Shown here: positions 37,548 through 47,339 of the stretch, piece after piece
Layout of the letters: each line of letters begins with the position of its first letter
How positions within the stretch are numbered: the first letter of the stretch is position 1
NCBI RefSeq assembly: GCF_027594825.1
Contig: NZ_CP088930.1
Location: 496,001-560,000 of the forward strand
From: Serratia liquefaciens
Lineage (GTDB): Bacteria; Pseudomonadota; Gammaproteobacteria; Enterobacterales; Enterobacteriaceae
DNA: 64,000 bases
Direction: 5' to 3'
The notes under the pieces: model-generated
Database searches by the model: none
What the model saw: only the letters and a program-made list of their open reading frames with translations
What the model was told of the DNA's origin: nothing
Position numbers and translations under genes: made by a program

Positions 37548-37808
37548 ATGAAAAACATCAAATATTTTGCAGCAGCAGCCGTTATCGCCATGACCTCTTT
37601 CGCTACCTTCGCCGCTGAACCGGTGGATCAGCAACAGGCCAGCGGCCTGACCGCTTCAGGCGTCGTTTCCGCCGGTCACGCAACTACCCTGAGTGGCCTG
37701 GAAGCCAAACTGGCCGCAAAAGCCGATGCTCAAGGCGCCAGCAGCTACCGCATCATTTCTGCCGGCGGCAACAACATGCTTAGTGGTACCGCAGTTATCT
37801 ACAAATAA
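37548..37808 (+). CDS. DUF1471 (YhcN/YdgH-type) periplasmic protein
   Basis: An 86-residue secreted protein with a signal peptide (ending SFATFA, cleavage before AEPVDQQ) and one DUF1471 domain (GVVSAGHATTLSGLEAKLAAKADAQGASSYRIIS). Such proteins are numerous in enterobacteria and are linked to stress, acid or biofilm responses, without a defined biochemical role. Good GGAG ribosome site. It is inserted between pyrF and lapB relative to E. coli. A weak hairpin (37824-37839) follows. Confidence 0.88.
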   Translation: MKNIKYFAAAAVIAMTSFATFAAEPVDQQQASGLTASGVVSAGHATTLSGLEAKLAAKADAQGASSYRIISAGGNNMLSGTAVIYK

Positions 37809-37977
37809 GCTATCAGGTATAGGGCCCGGCACGCCGGGCTTTACTTTATTTCCCCGCCAAATCGCTCACAATTCCCCCGACACAATGTTACATAAATATT
37901 AAATTTTTATTACACACTGGACTCTCCTGCCAGAGTGGCTTAGCTTGAAAGCAATCTTCCCGCAGAAAGGCTTCAAA

Positions 37978-38274
37978 ATGAGCGAGATATCTACATTAAC
38001 CATTAAAATCCCTCTGGAACTCAAAGAAAAAATTCGTGCCATTGCTGCCGATAACCAGCTTTCTCTGAGTGCTGAGGTTTGCCAGCGCCTGGAAACCAGC
38101 TTTGAGCTACCGACCAAAGCAGAAAAGCCCGCCAAAAAATCGGCGGAGTTGCATCATGGCGAAATCGATAATCAGGGGATTGAAGAAGAAGTTGAGCAGC
38201 CGCTGAACCAGAAAGAGTTGAAGAAGCTGCGTCAGCTGTTGAAAGGTAACGTGAAGGCCGGCAAGAAAAAATAA
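37978..38274 (+). CDS. Arc/RHH-like small protein
   Basis: A 98-residue protein. The first half (STLTIKIPLELKEKIRAIAADNQLSLSAEVCQRLE) has the strand-helix-helix pattern of ribbon-helix-helix DNA-binding proteins (Arc-like). The second half is charged and lysine-rich, ending KELKKLRQLLKGNVKAGKKK. The ATG at 37978 has AAAGG upstream; an in-frame ATG at 37945 is less likely. No toxin gene is adjacent, so it is not an obvious antitoxin. Function unknown. Confidence 0.7.
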   Translation: MSEISTLTIKIPLELKEKIRAIAADNQLSLSAEVCQRLETSFELPTKAEKPAKKSAELHHGEIDNQGIEEEVEQPLNQKELKKLRQLLKGNVKAGKKK

Positions 38275-38291
38275 GTCGGTGCTGTCACCAC

Positions 38292-38322
38292 AAAAAACGG
38301 GGCTAATCAGGCCCCGTTTTTT
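38292..38322. terminator. Bidirectional terminator (RHH gene / lapB)
   Basis: ACGGGGC (38297-38303) / GCCCCGT (38311-38317) with flanking A and T runs on both sides, between convergent genes. Confidence 0.92.
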
Positions 38323-38330
38323 ATTGCGCG

Positions 38331-39500
38331 TTATTGCCCATCCAGCCCGCGAATCGGTTTAACCGATGACCAGGCCCGGCATGACGGGCAATGCCAATAC
38401 AGAGAATGAGCGGTAAAGCCGCATTTATGACAGCGATAACGCGGTTTGGTCCGAATTTGCTCACCGACCATATCGCGCAGCAGTAACAGACTCTCTTTCG
38501 CACGGCCGTCCTCTGCATCCGCCAGGTGGTAATCCATCAGGCGGTAAAATACTCGCATGGTCGGGTGGCGCTGTAGCTGGCGGTTGATATAAACCTGCAC
38601 CACGTCGCGCCCTTCATGCTGTTCGATAATTTCCGCCAGCATCAGTTCCGCAGTAGCGCCGGTATTTTCTTCCACGCAACGCTTGAGGAAGTCTGCCCAA
38701 CCCTGCTGCTGCTCCAGGTGCTGGTAACACTCTTGCAGCATCGGCAGAGTTTCGCTGACCAGTTCTTTATCCTGGTTCAGCACGCGTTGGAGCGACTCAA
38801 CCGCCTTGGCGTACTCCCCCTGGGCCATATAAATACGCCCCACCATGATCGACACCCGGGCACACTGACTGTCGGCCGAAGCCGCGCGTTTCAGCAACCC
38901 CATCGCCTTATCGAGATCGTCGCTGCCCATCGCCTGCAAGGCCAATTCGCAATAAAAATGTGCGATCTCGACGCGCTGTTTGTCTTTGCCTAATTTGACC
39001 AGTTTTTCCGCCACGTCGATGGCCTTAAGCCAGTCGCTGGTGGCCTGATGGATCGCCAACAGTTGCTGTAGCGCAGAAAGGCGGAAATCCTCTTCGCCAA
39101 CCAGTTGGCCAAACATGTCTTCGGCACGATCGTACATGCCGGCGGCCATATAGTCGCGGCCAAGCTGTTGCACGGCCAGCAAACGTTGTTCGAAGGTCAG
39201 GGAAGCGCTTTCCATCAGCGCCTGATGGATGCGGATAGCGCGGTCGACTTCGCCACGCGAACGGAACAGGTTACCCAGCGTCAGGTGGGCTTCAACGGTG
39301 TTGCTGTCCTCTTTCAACATATCAAGGAACAGATCGACCGCTTTATCCTGCTGGTTGGAGAGCAGGAAGTTAACCCCGGCCACGTACTCGCGCGACAGAC
39401 GGTTGGCTTCCTGTTGTTTATCCTGTTGAGCACTTCTGCGCCCCATGTACCATCCGTACGCGGCAGCCACGGGCAGCAACAGAAACAGCAGCTCTAACAT
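38331..39500 (-). CDS. lapB: Lipopolysaccharide assembly protein LapB
   Basis: LapB (YciM) is an essential inner-membrane TPR protein that delivers LpxC to FtsH and so limits LPS synthesis. The 389 residues show an N-terminal membrane anchor (LLFLLLPVAAAYGWYMG), multiple TPR repeats through the middle, and a C-terminal rubredoxin-like domain with CHKCGF and CPSC metal-binding cysteines. Six bases separate it from lapA upstream, the classical operon. Confidence 0.97.
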   Translation of the reverse strand: MLELLFLLLPVAAAYGWYMGRRSAQQDKQQEANRLSREYVAGVNFLLSNQQDKAVDLFLDMLKEDSNTVEAHLTLGNLFRSRGEVDRAIRIHQALMESASLTFEQRLLAVQQLGRDYMAAGMYDRAEDMFGQLVGEEDFRLSALQQLLAIHQATSDWLKAIDVAEKLVKLGKDKQRVEIAHFYCELALQAMGSDDLDKAMGLLKRAASADSQCARVSIMVGRIYMAQGEYAKAVESLQRVLNQDKELVSETLPMLQECYQHLEQQQGWADFLKRCVEENTGATAELMLAEIIEQHEGRDVVQVYINRQLQRHPTMRVFYRLMDYHLADAEDGRAKESLLLLRDMVGEQIRTKPRYRCHKCGFTAHSLYWHCPSCRAWSSVKPIRGLDGQ

Positions 39501-39506
39501 AGAAGA

Positions 39507-39809
39507 TTATTCCTTGCTGACAACGGACTGAGCTGCCGGCTCAGCAGGTTGTTCAAGCTGCAGTTCCAGCCTTTTGATTTTGCGTTCGGCACGCCCCAGC
39601 GCAATGCGGGTACGCAGATAAAACAGGCCGCAAATGACCCAACCGAGAACAAAACCGGCGCCAAACAACGCCGCCAACAGGGTCGATACGCGATAGTCGC
39701 CCTGCGCAACCAGATAATTAAAACTCACCACCTGATCGTTATGCGCGCCCAACGTGACAGAAATCACGAAGATCACCAGAACCAACAAAAAAATCAGCAA
39801 ATATTTCAC
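39507..39809 (-). CDS. lapA: Lipopolysaccharide assembly protein LapA
   Basis: LapA (YciS) is a 100-residue inner-membrane protein with two transmembrane helices (LLIFLLVLVIFVISVTLGA and ALFGAGFVLGWVICGLFYL) and a short C-terminal coiled coil (AERKIKRLELQLEQP). It cooperates with LapB in LPS assembly. First gene of lapAB. The 289 bases upstream to pgpB (39810-40098) hold no gene that I can support. Confidence 0.95.
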   Translation of the reverse strand: MKYLLIFLLVLVIFVISVTLGAHNDQVVSFNYLVAQGDYRVSTLLAALFGAGFVLGWVICGLFYLRTRIALGRAERKIKRLELQLEQPAEPAAQSVVSKE

Positions 39810-40098
39810 ATTCTTTCCCGCGATGCCGAGTTAATCGGATGAACTATGCCAATACGTGGCGTCCCTAACTAATAAGTTAGCATTTCCCGTCGTAGCAGGG
39901 AAACCCTGAGGCACGATAAAACCATATATATGCTGGCATATTCGACAGTAAACGGCACTCCCGGACAAATTTATGAGAGAGCGTCTCAAAATAATAGATT
40001 AATCAAGATATGGGGGCATTAATGCGAATTGCAATGAAGGTCTTATGTAAGCGGTTAATACGGCGCCATCCAGACGCCGTTTAAAGTGACGCGGTCAC

Positions 40099-40869
40099 CT
40101 AATGCTTATGCGTCAGGGTTCTTTCCGCAATTTCCTGTTGCTCCTGCGGAGGCGGTGTCAAAGGCCCAAACCAACGTTGCACCAGCCAACAGGCCAGTGT
40201 CACCAGCAGCCAGCTGATCAAGGTCGCCACCACCAGATCACGCGGCCAATGCATCCCCAGCAGCAAACGACTCCCCATCACGCCCGCCGCCCAAACCATT
40301 AAGACCGCCACGGTCTTGTAGTGCCGCCGTGGCCACAGCAACCCTACCGCCAACAGCGCCCAACTGGCGGCAAACATGGTATGGCCTGAAGGAAACGCAA
40401 AGCCGGTCTCGAACTGCCAATGTTCGCGCAACCATACTGGGACCAGCGCCTGGTCCTGCAATTGCTCTTTGACCAACGCCCCCCGCTCTTTGCGCTTGAG
40501 CGAGTAGAAGTATTTTTCATCAATCTGATGGGTTGACTCCAGCCACAGCACGAAAGGCCGTGGCTCTTGTACCCGGTCCTTGATAAAGGACTTCACACCC
40601 TGGCCAATCAATATCGACGCGCTGAGCAGCACCAGCAGGCCAATCGCCGGCTTGATGCGAAAACGCAGACACCACAGGAACCAGGCGCAAAGAATGATAT
40701 TGGTGATAATGCCCCAAGGGGAAGTGACCGTTTCGGTCAGCCAGTACAGGCCTTTCAGAAGTCGTCCGTCGCCCCCCGGTTGCCATTGCCAGCCGGAAAG
40801 CCACACCACCAAAGGCATCAGTAACAGAACTATTGCCCCTGCGGCCGTACGTTTTGCTATCTCAAACAT
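40099..40869 (-). CDS. pgpB: Phosphatidylglycerophosphatase B
   Basis: PgpB dephosphorylates phosphatidylglycerol phosphate and undecaprenyl pyrophosphate at the inner membrane. It is a PAP2-family protein of 256 residues with about six transmembrane segments. The catalytic motifs are KDRVQEPRP, FPSGHTM and SRLLLGMHWPRD. The start MFEIAKRTAAGA is chosen because AAGGG lies eight bases upstream and the family begins here; a frame extending to 40983 overlaps the ribA-side region. Confidence 0.95.
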   Translation of the reverse strand: MFEIAKRTAAGAIVLLLMPLVVWLSGWQWQPGGDGRLLKGLYWLTETVTSPWGIITNIILCAWFLWCLRFRIKPAIGLLVLLSASILIGQGVKSFIKDRVQEPRPFVLWLESTHQIDEKYFYSLKRKERGALVKEQLQDQALVPVWLREHWQFETGFAFPSGHTMFAASWALLAVGLLWPRRHYKTVAVLMVWAAGVMGSRLLLGMHWPRDLVVATLISWLLVTLACWLVQRWFGPLTPPPQEQQEIAERTLTHKH

Positions 40870-41147
40870 TCCCATCGCCCTTTGCTTAAGCCAATTTGCA
40901 GTGTAACAATCTTGTAATATCGATAACACTCTAAAAATTAAACAGATAAAAAACCTATCGCAATAATAGTTGGCTGAAAACACCGGATGCTGGTTTGCTG
41001 AGCACCGCAGGGCAAGAAGTTATGGCAAAATAGCCGATAATTAACGAAATGCCGATCGTGGTTATGCATTTTAATACTGGTCAGTTCACCGTACCGGAAG
41101 TAGGATGCGCAACCATGATTGAATCGGATGTATTTGTGGAGAGCAAC

Positions 41148-41741
41148 ATGCAGCTTAAACGGGTGGCAGAGGCCAAATTGCCAACACCTTGGGGCGATTT
41201 CCTGATGGTAGGATTCGAAGAACTGGCTACCGGACACGACCATTTGGCCCTGGTGTTCGGTGATATCTCTGGCGCGACGCCGGTACTCTCACGCGTACAT
41301 TCTGAGTGTCTGACCGGTGATGCATTATTCAGCCTGCGCTGCGACTGCGGTTTTCAATTGGAAGCGGCGCTGGAGCATATCGCAGAAGAAGGCCGCGGTA
41401 TTCTGCTCTACCACCGCCAGGAAGGTCGCAATATCGGTTTGCTTAATAAAATCCGTGCTTATGCCCTGCAGGACAAAGGCGCTGATACGGTAGAAGCCAA
41501 TCATCAGTTGGGGTTTGCCGCCGATGAGCGCGACTTCACCCTGTGCGCCGACATGTTCAAGCTGTTGGGCGTGGATGCAGTGCGCTTACTGACCAACAAC
41601 CCGAAAAAGGTTGAGATCCTGACGGAAGCCGGCATCAACATCACCGAACGCGTGCCGTTGATTGTCGGTCGTAATCCGAAGAACGAACGTTACCTGGCCA
41701 CCAAGGCGGCTAAAATGGGCCATTTGCTGGACCAGAAGTAA
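41148..41741 (+). CDS. ribA: GTP cyclohydrolase II
   Basis: RibA opens GTP in the first committed step of riboflavin synthesis. The start [17 protein letters not shown] gives 197 residues; the frame extends 33 codons further upstream, but the family starts here, with GGAGAG before the ATG. The zinc-binding cysteines [15 protein letters not shown] and the [10 protein letters not shown] motif are present. It diverges from pgpB. Confidence 0.97.
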   Translation: MQLKRVAEAKLPTPWGDFLMVGFEELATGHDHLALVFGDISGATPVLSRVHSECLTGDALFSLRCDCGFQLEAALEHIAEEGRGILLYHRQEGRNIGLLNKIRAYALQDKGADTVEANHQLGFAADERDFTLCADMFKLLGVDAVRLLTNNPKKVEILTEAGINITERVPLIVGRNPKNERYLATKAAKMGHLLDQK

Positions 41742-41760
41742 TTTTCCTGCGAGACAAATC

Positions 41761-41783
41761 AGGGTGCCCGAAAAAGGCACCCT
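41761..41783 (+). terminator. Hairpin after ribA
   Basis: AGGGTGCC (41761-41768) / GGCACCCT (41776-41783), seven-base loop. It is followed by AAGTTTG, a poor T tract, so it may be a weak terminator or an RNA stabiliser. Confidence 0.55.
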
Positions 41784-41892
41784 AAGTTTGATGATAAAGT
41801 GGTCTGTAAACCTGAGATACTCGGGCCTAGCGCACCGAGGGGCGCTCCGGCGGGCAAGCCGCTACGACCCCATCGGCACGCTCTCCCTAATA

Positions 41893-41939
41893 ACGGGCTT
41901 TGTCAGTTGTCTGAGGGCGCCCGTTAAGGCGCCCTTTTT
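41893..41939 (+). repeat. Repeated terminator module between ribA and acnA
   Basis: ACGGGCTTTGTCAGTT (41893-41908) matches 15 of 16 bases at 904-919 in the tpx-tyrR gap, and both copies precede a GGGCGCC/GGCGCCC hairpin. Here the stem is AGGGCGCC (41914-41921) / GGCGCCCT (41928-41935) with a T run to 41939, so it also acts as a plus-strand terminator at the acnA stop codon. Confidence 0.6.
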
Positions 41940-41940
41940 A

Positions 41941-44613
41941 TTACAGCATTTTCCTGATCACGTAGTGCAGGATGCCGTCGTTTTCATAGTAGGTCAGTTC
42001 GTTGCCGGTATCGATACGACAACGGGTATTCACAACTTCCTTGCGCCCGTCGGCATAGGTGATATGTACCGGCACCGTCTGCCCCGGCCGCAGCGTTTGC
42101 AGCCCGCTGACGCTGATCTGCTCGTCACCGCTCAGCCCCAGAGTCTTACGCGTCACGCCTGCCGGGAATTCCAGCGGCAGAATGCCCATACCAATCAGGT
42201 TAGAACGGTGAATACGCTCAAAGGACTCGGCAATCACCACCCGGACACCCAGCAGCCGCGGCCCTTTTGCCGCCCAGTCACGGCTGGAGCCTGAACCGTA
42301 TTCCTTACCGGCAATCACCGCCAAAGGTACGCGTTCCTGCTGATACTGCATGGCAGCGTCATAGATCGACAGCTGATTCTGCGACGGAATATGGCGGGTA
42401 TAGCCCCCCTCGACTCCGGGAACCATTTCATTGCGGATACGGATATTGGCAAAGGTGCCACGCATCATCACTTCATGGTTACCACGACGAGAGCCGTAGG
42501 AGTTGAAGTCTTGCGCCGCAACGCCATGATCGCTCAGATAGCGCCCCGCCGGGCTGTCACGTTTGATATTCCCCGCCGGTGAGATATGGTCGGTGGTCAC
42601 CGAGTCGGCCAGGATCGCCAGAATGCGCGCATCCTTGATATCCTGTACCGGATCCGGCTTCACTTTCATGGTGCTGAAGAATGGCGGATGACGGATATAG
42701 GTAGAATCTCCCTGCCATTGATAGGTGGCCGAGCCGGCAACCTGAATCGATTGCCAGTTTGCGTCACCGTCGAAGACCGCGCCATATTCCTTGTGGAACA
42801 TCTCGGTGCGAACTTCCTCCACCGCTTGGGCAATATCTTTGCTGCTCGGCCAGATATCCTTCAGATAGACAGGCTGCCCGTCACGGCCTTCGCCCAGCGG
42901 GTCTTTGGTCAGGTCAATTTTCATGCTGCCGGCCAGCGCGTAAGCCACCACCAGCGGCGGGGAAGCCAGCCAGTTGGTTTTTACCAGCGGATGGATACGG
43001 CCTTCGAAGTTGCGGTTGCCGGAAAGCACCGCACCCACGGTCAGATCGCCCTCTTTAATCGCCTGTTCGATCGGCTCAGGTAATGGCCCGGAGTTACCGA
43101 TACAGGTGGTACAGCCGTAGCCGACCAGGTTAAAACCGAGTTCCTCAAGATAAGAGGTCAGTTTGGCGCTGTCGAAATAGTCAGTCACCACTTTGGAGCC
43201 CGGTGCCAACGAGGTTTTCACCCAAGGCTTGGTTCGCAAGCCTTTGTTTACCGCATTCTTCGCCAGCAGGCCTGCCGCCATCATCACGCTGGGGTTCGAG
43301 GTATTGGTGCAAGAGGTTATGGCCGCGATGACTACCGCGCCATTATGCAGCTCATGCTGCTGTTGGTTCAGGGTAAAAGTTTTGAATTCAGCTTTGCGCT
43401 GCTGATTGCCGATCTCGAGCTCAGTCGCGGCGTTGAACGCCTTAGGTACGTCCGGCAGCGCCACGCGATCCTGAGGGCGCTTCGGCCCCGCCAGGCTGGC
43501 GACCACCGTCGACATATCCAACGCCAGCGTGCTGGTAAAGACCGGTTCATCGCCCGGGTTACGCCACATGCCCTGCGCTTTGGCATAGGCCTCAACCAAT
43601 GCGATTTGCTCGTCGCTGCGGCCACTGAGCTTCATGTAACCCAGCGTCACTTCGTCTACCGGGAAGAAACCGCAAGTCGCGCCAAATTCCGGCGACATAT
43701 TGGCAATGGTTGCCCGGTCGGCCAACGGCAGATCGGCCAGGCCATCACCGTAAAACTCGACGAATTTGCCCACTACGCCGTGTTTACGCAGCATCTGGGT
43801 CACGGTCAGCACCAGGTCGGTGGCGGTGATGCCTTCGCTCAGCTTGCCGGTCAGTTTAAAGCCCACCACGTCAGGGATCAGCATAGACACCGGTTGGCCC
43901 AGCATCGCCGCTTCGGCTTCAATACCGCCTACGCCCCAGCCTAGAATGCCCAGGCCGTTGATCATGGTGGTGTGAGAATCGGTACCGACCAGGGTATCCG
44001 GGTAAGCGATACGCTGCCCGCTCTCGTCCGTATGCCACACGGTTTGGCCGAGATATTCCAGATTGACCTGGTGACAGATACCGGTGCCCGGCGGCACCAC
44101 GCGGAAGCGGTTAAAGGCTTTTTGCCCCCAGCGCAGGAAGGTGTAGCGCTCGTGGTTGCGCTCCATCTCGATGCGCACGTTTTCTTCAAAGGCTTCGTCA
44201 TCGCCAAATTCATCAACGGTGACCGAGTGGTCAATCACCAAATCGACCGGTGACAGCGGGTTGACCTGATCAACATTCCCGCCCAACCGCTGGACCGCTT
44301 CACGCATTGCGGCCAAGTCCACCACCGCAGGCACACCGGTAAAATCCTGCATCAGTACGCGGGCGGGCCGGTAGGCAATCTCGCGGTCTGCATGCCCGGT
44401 CTGCAACCAGCCAACAATGGCTTTCAGATCGTCAACCTGCACGGTGTCGCCATCCACATGGCGCAGCAGGTTTTCCAACAGCACTTTCATTGATTTGGGC
44501 AGTCGGTCGATATTGCCCAACTGTTTTGCCGCCAATGGCAGGCTGTAATAGCCGTACTCAGTATTGAGCGCCACCAGCTTATCCATACTCGTTTCACGAA
44601 GATCGGACGACAT
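41941..44613 (-). CDS. acnA: Aconitate hydratase A
   Basis: AcnA is the stress- and stationary-phase aconitase of the TCA cycle, a [4Fe-4S] enzyme converting citrate to isocitrate. The 890-residue protein carries the cluster cysteines in TSCTNTSNP and GYGCTTCIGNSGP, the SHTTMINGLGILGWGVGG block and the swivel-domain GSSRDWAAKG motif. GGAGGAGC forms a strong ribosome site. Its 305-base upstream stretch (44614-44918) shows no gene I can support. Confidence 0.98.
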   Translation of the reverse strand: MSSDLRETSMDKLVALNTEYGYYSLPLAAKQLGNIDRLPKSMKVLLENLLRHVDGDTVQVDDLKAIVGWLQTGHADREIAYRPARVLMQDFTGVPAVVDLAAMREAVQRLGGNVDQVNPLSPVDLVIDHSVTVDEFGDDEAFEENVRIEMERNHERYTFLRWGQKAFNRFRVVPPGTGICHQVNLEYLGQTVWHTDESGQRIAYPDTLVGTDSHTTMINGLGILGWGVGGIEAEAAMLGQPVSMLIPDVVGFKLTGKLSEGITATDLVLTVTQMLRKHGVVGKFVEFYGDGLADLPLADRATIANMSPEFGATCGFFPVDEVTLGYMKLSGRSDEQIALVEAYAKAQGMWRNPGDEPVFTSTLALDMSTVVASLAGPKRPQDRVALPDVPKAFNAATELEIGNQQRKAEFKTFTLNQQQHELHNGAVVIAAITSCTNTSNPSVMMAAGLLAKNAVNKGLRTKPWVKTSLAPGSKVVTDYFDSAKLTSYLEELGFNLVGYGCTTCIGNSGPLPEPIEQAIKEGDLTVGAVLSGNRNFEGRIHPLVKTNWLASPPLVVAYALAGSMKIDLTKDPLGEGRDGQPVYLKDIWPSSKDIAQAVEEVRTEMFHKEYGAVFDGDANWQSIQVAGSATYQWQGDSTYIRHPPFFSTMKVKPDPVQDIKDARILAILADSVTTDHISPAGNIKRDSPAGRYLSDHGVAAQDFNSYGSRRGNHEVMMRGTFANIRIRNEMVPGVEGGYTRHIPSQNQLSIYDAAMQYQQERVPLAVIAGKEYGSGSSRDWAAKGPRLLGVRVVIAESFERIHRSNLIGMGILPLEFPAGVTRKTLGLSGDEQISVSGLQTLRPGQTVPVHITYADGRKEVVNTRCRIDTGNELTYYENDGILHYVIRKML

Positions 44614-44918
44614 AGCTCCTCCATTTCTTATTATGTCTAAAACAGGGTAATCACTGAGGTCTTATTTAAAGATAACACAAAGATGACGTAACGTTTTGAT
44701 AACAACACGTTTTGATCATAACGATAGGCAAGAACAATCAACGGAGGTAAGTGCTTGTTCGGGCAGTGGATTAGCCCGAAAATGACGCTAAACTGGTCGG
44801 ATATGTGGAGAAAGCCAGGCCAAAGGAAGGAATTACCCTCCCGTCCTGGCAAACACGGTGAGTCCGGCAAAGGTCAAAAATGAAGGTCTCTACAAGGGGA
44901 TTCATTGAGGCCAGGGGC

Positions 44919-45020
44919 TTAGACCAGCCAGCAGACCAATGTACCCACCAATAGCCAGAACAAACCACTAAAGATAAACACGGCTTGCCAAGCTTTACGT
45001 CTAATGTCCTTATCGTTCAC
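44919..45020 (-). CDS. ymiA: Small membrane protein YmiA
   Basis: A 33-residue ORF starting with GTG (read as Met): NDKDIRRKAWQAVFIFSG then FWLLVGTLVCWLV. A basic N-terminal patch is followed by one transmembrane helix. The RRKAW-AVF pattern and the acnA-cysB location match what I recall of E. coli YmiA, a small protein encoded between cysB and acnA. AGGG lies eight bases before the GTG. Function unknown. It is too short for standard gene finders. Confidence 0.7.
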   Translation of the reverse strand: MNDKDIRRKAWQAVFIFSGLFWLLVGTLVCWLV

Positions 45021-45295
45021 ACCAACATCCCTGTATCCAAACAAACAGAATGGTAATTATGGAACACATTGAACGACAGCCACATCAGGGAAATCTCATG
45101 CCCGGCATTTCCAACTCAATATGACGCTCGTACCAGCACTTAAAAACGCTTAATATTCAGCAGGTTTAAGGCTCGCCGGTGCATGGCACAAAATGCAAAC
45201 TGTTTGCCGGCCGAGATGCAATCGCGATACTCCCGTGTCCCGGTCTACACTTTTCGAGGGTAATGGGGGCAAAATCTAAGTTTAAGGAGAGCGCC

Positions 45296-45901
45296 GTGGC
45301 ATTTTTGGGGTTTGTCAGTGAACGAGAGTGTCGAAGCTGGCAAGATGCTTCACTTTATCTTCCCGCGTTCAGTTTTTACGAAAGGCATCAGTCAGCCGCT
45401 ATCGATGCTGCACCCGAAGCCCTTATTCAGGCGGTGCTTTCCCTGGATATGGCGGAAGACCCGATCATTCGCAGGCTGCTGATGCTTCGCCAGTTGCCGG
45501 GCCATCTGCGCCAATGGTTGTCAGGCACCGAACTCGCCACGTCCCCCGCTGCCTTTGGCTTCGATACCTTTACCTTGCTCCATCAGGACAGTCATGAAGT
45601 CTCACTGGGGCTGGCCGGGCGTTTTTGGCGGCCTATGTTGGGCGTCAATAAATTGGCAACTGCAGAGGATTTTCACCAATTCAACGACCAGAAAGCCGCC
45701 AAGCTGGTGTTGCGTTTTAAAGTTATTCCGGAGGCTTCGGGGCTCGCTATGCTGCGCACCGAAACCTTTATCTGGTGCCCGACATCGCAGGTAAAAGCGC
45801 GGCTTGCCGGCTATTGGGCCATGATCCGCCCCGCCAGCGGGTGGATCCGACGGCGTACCCTGCTGTCAGTACAGCGTAAACTGGCAAAAGGCGGTAAATA
45901 G
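45296..45901 (+). CDS. Uncharacterised protein, 201 residues
   Basis: The frame is open from 45179, but the GTG at 45296 has a strong AAGGAGA five bases before it, giving MAFLGFVSERECRSW and 201 residues. I do not recognise a named family with certainty. The C-terminal part has a pattern (GLAGRFWRP, LVLRFKVIPE, LRTETFIWC, AGYWAMIRPASGWIRRRTLL) that I associate with conserved hypothetical, START/SRPBCC-like proteins. No signal peptide or clear membrane helix. Located between ymiA and cysB, absent from this place in E. coli. Confidence 0.7.
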   Translation: MAFLGFVSERECRSWQDASLYLPAFSFYERHQSAAIDAAPEALIQAVLSLDMAEDPIIRRLLMLRQLPGHLRQWLSGTELATSPAAFGFDTFTLLHQDSHEVSLGLAGRFWRPMLGVNKLATAEDFHQFNDQKAAKLVLRFKVIPEASGLAMLRTETFIWCPTSQVKARLAGYWAMIRPASGWIRRRTLLSVQRKLAKGGK

Positions 45902-45939
45902 AGGAACTAAAGCGTGAATGGTGGAAGTCAGTAGAGGGG

Positions 45940-45972
45940 GCAGCAGGAGAGAAAAAACGCCTCTCCTGCTGC
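45940..45972. other. Perfect 12-bp hairpin between convergent genes
   Basis: GCAGCAGGAGAG (45940-45951) pairs with CTCTCCTGCTGC (45961-45972), nine-base loop. It lies between the 201-residue gene and cysB. No T run on either strand, so rho-independent termination is doubtful. Confidence 0.6.
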
Positions 45973-46004
45973 ATAAATCGTTTGTTGGTCGTTAGATTAA
46001 CGGC

Positions 46005-47339
<1,335 letters not shown>

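Noticed and set aside
44771..44908. Minus-strand 44-46 residue frame downstream of ymiA, possibly a second small gene as in E. coli
   Set aside because: No ribosome-binding site and no recognisable sequence; may be chance.
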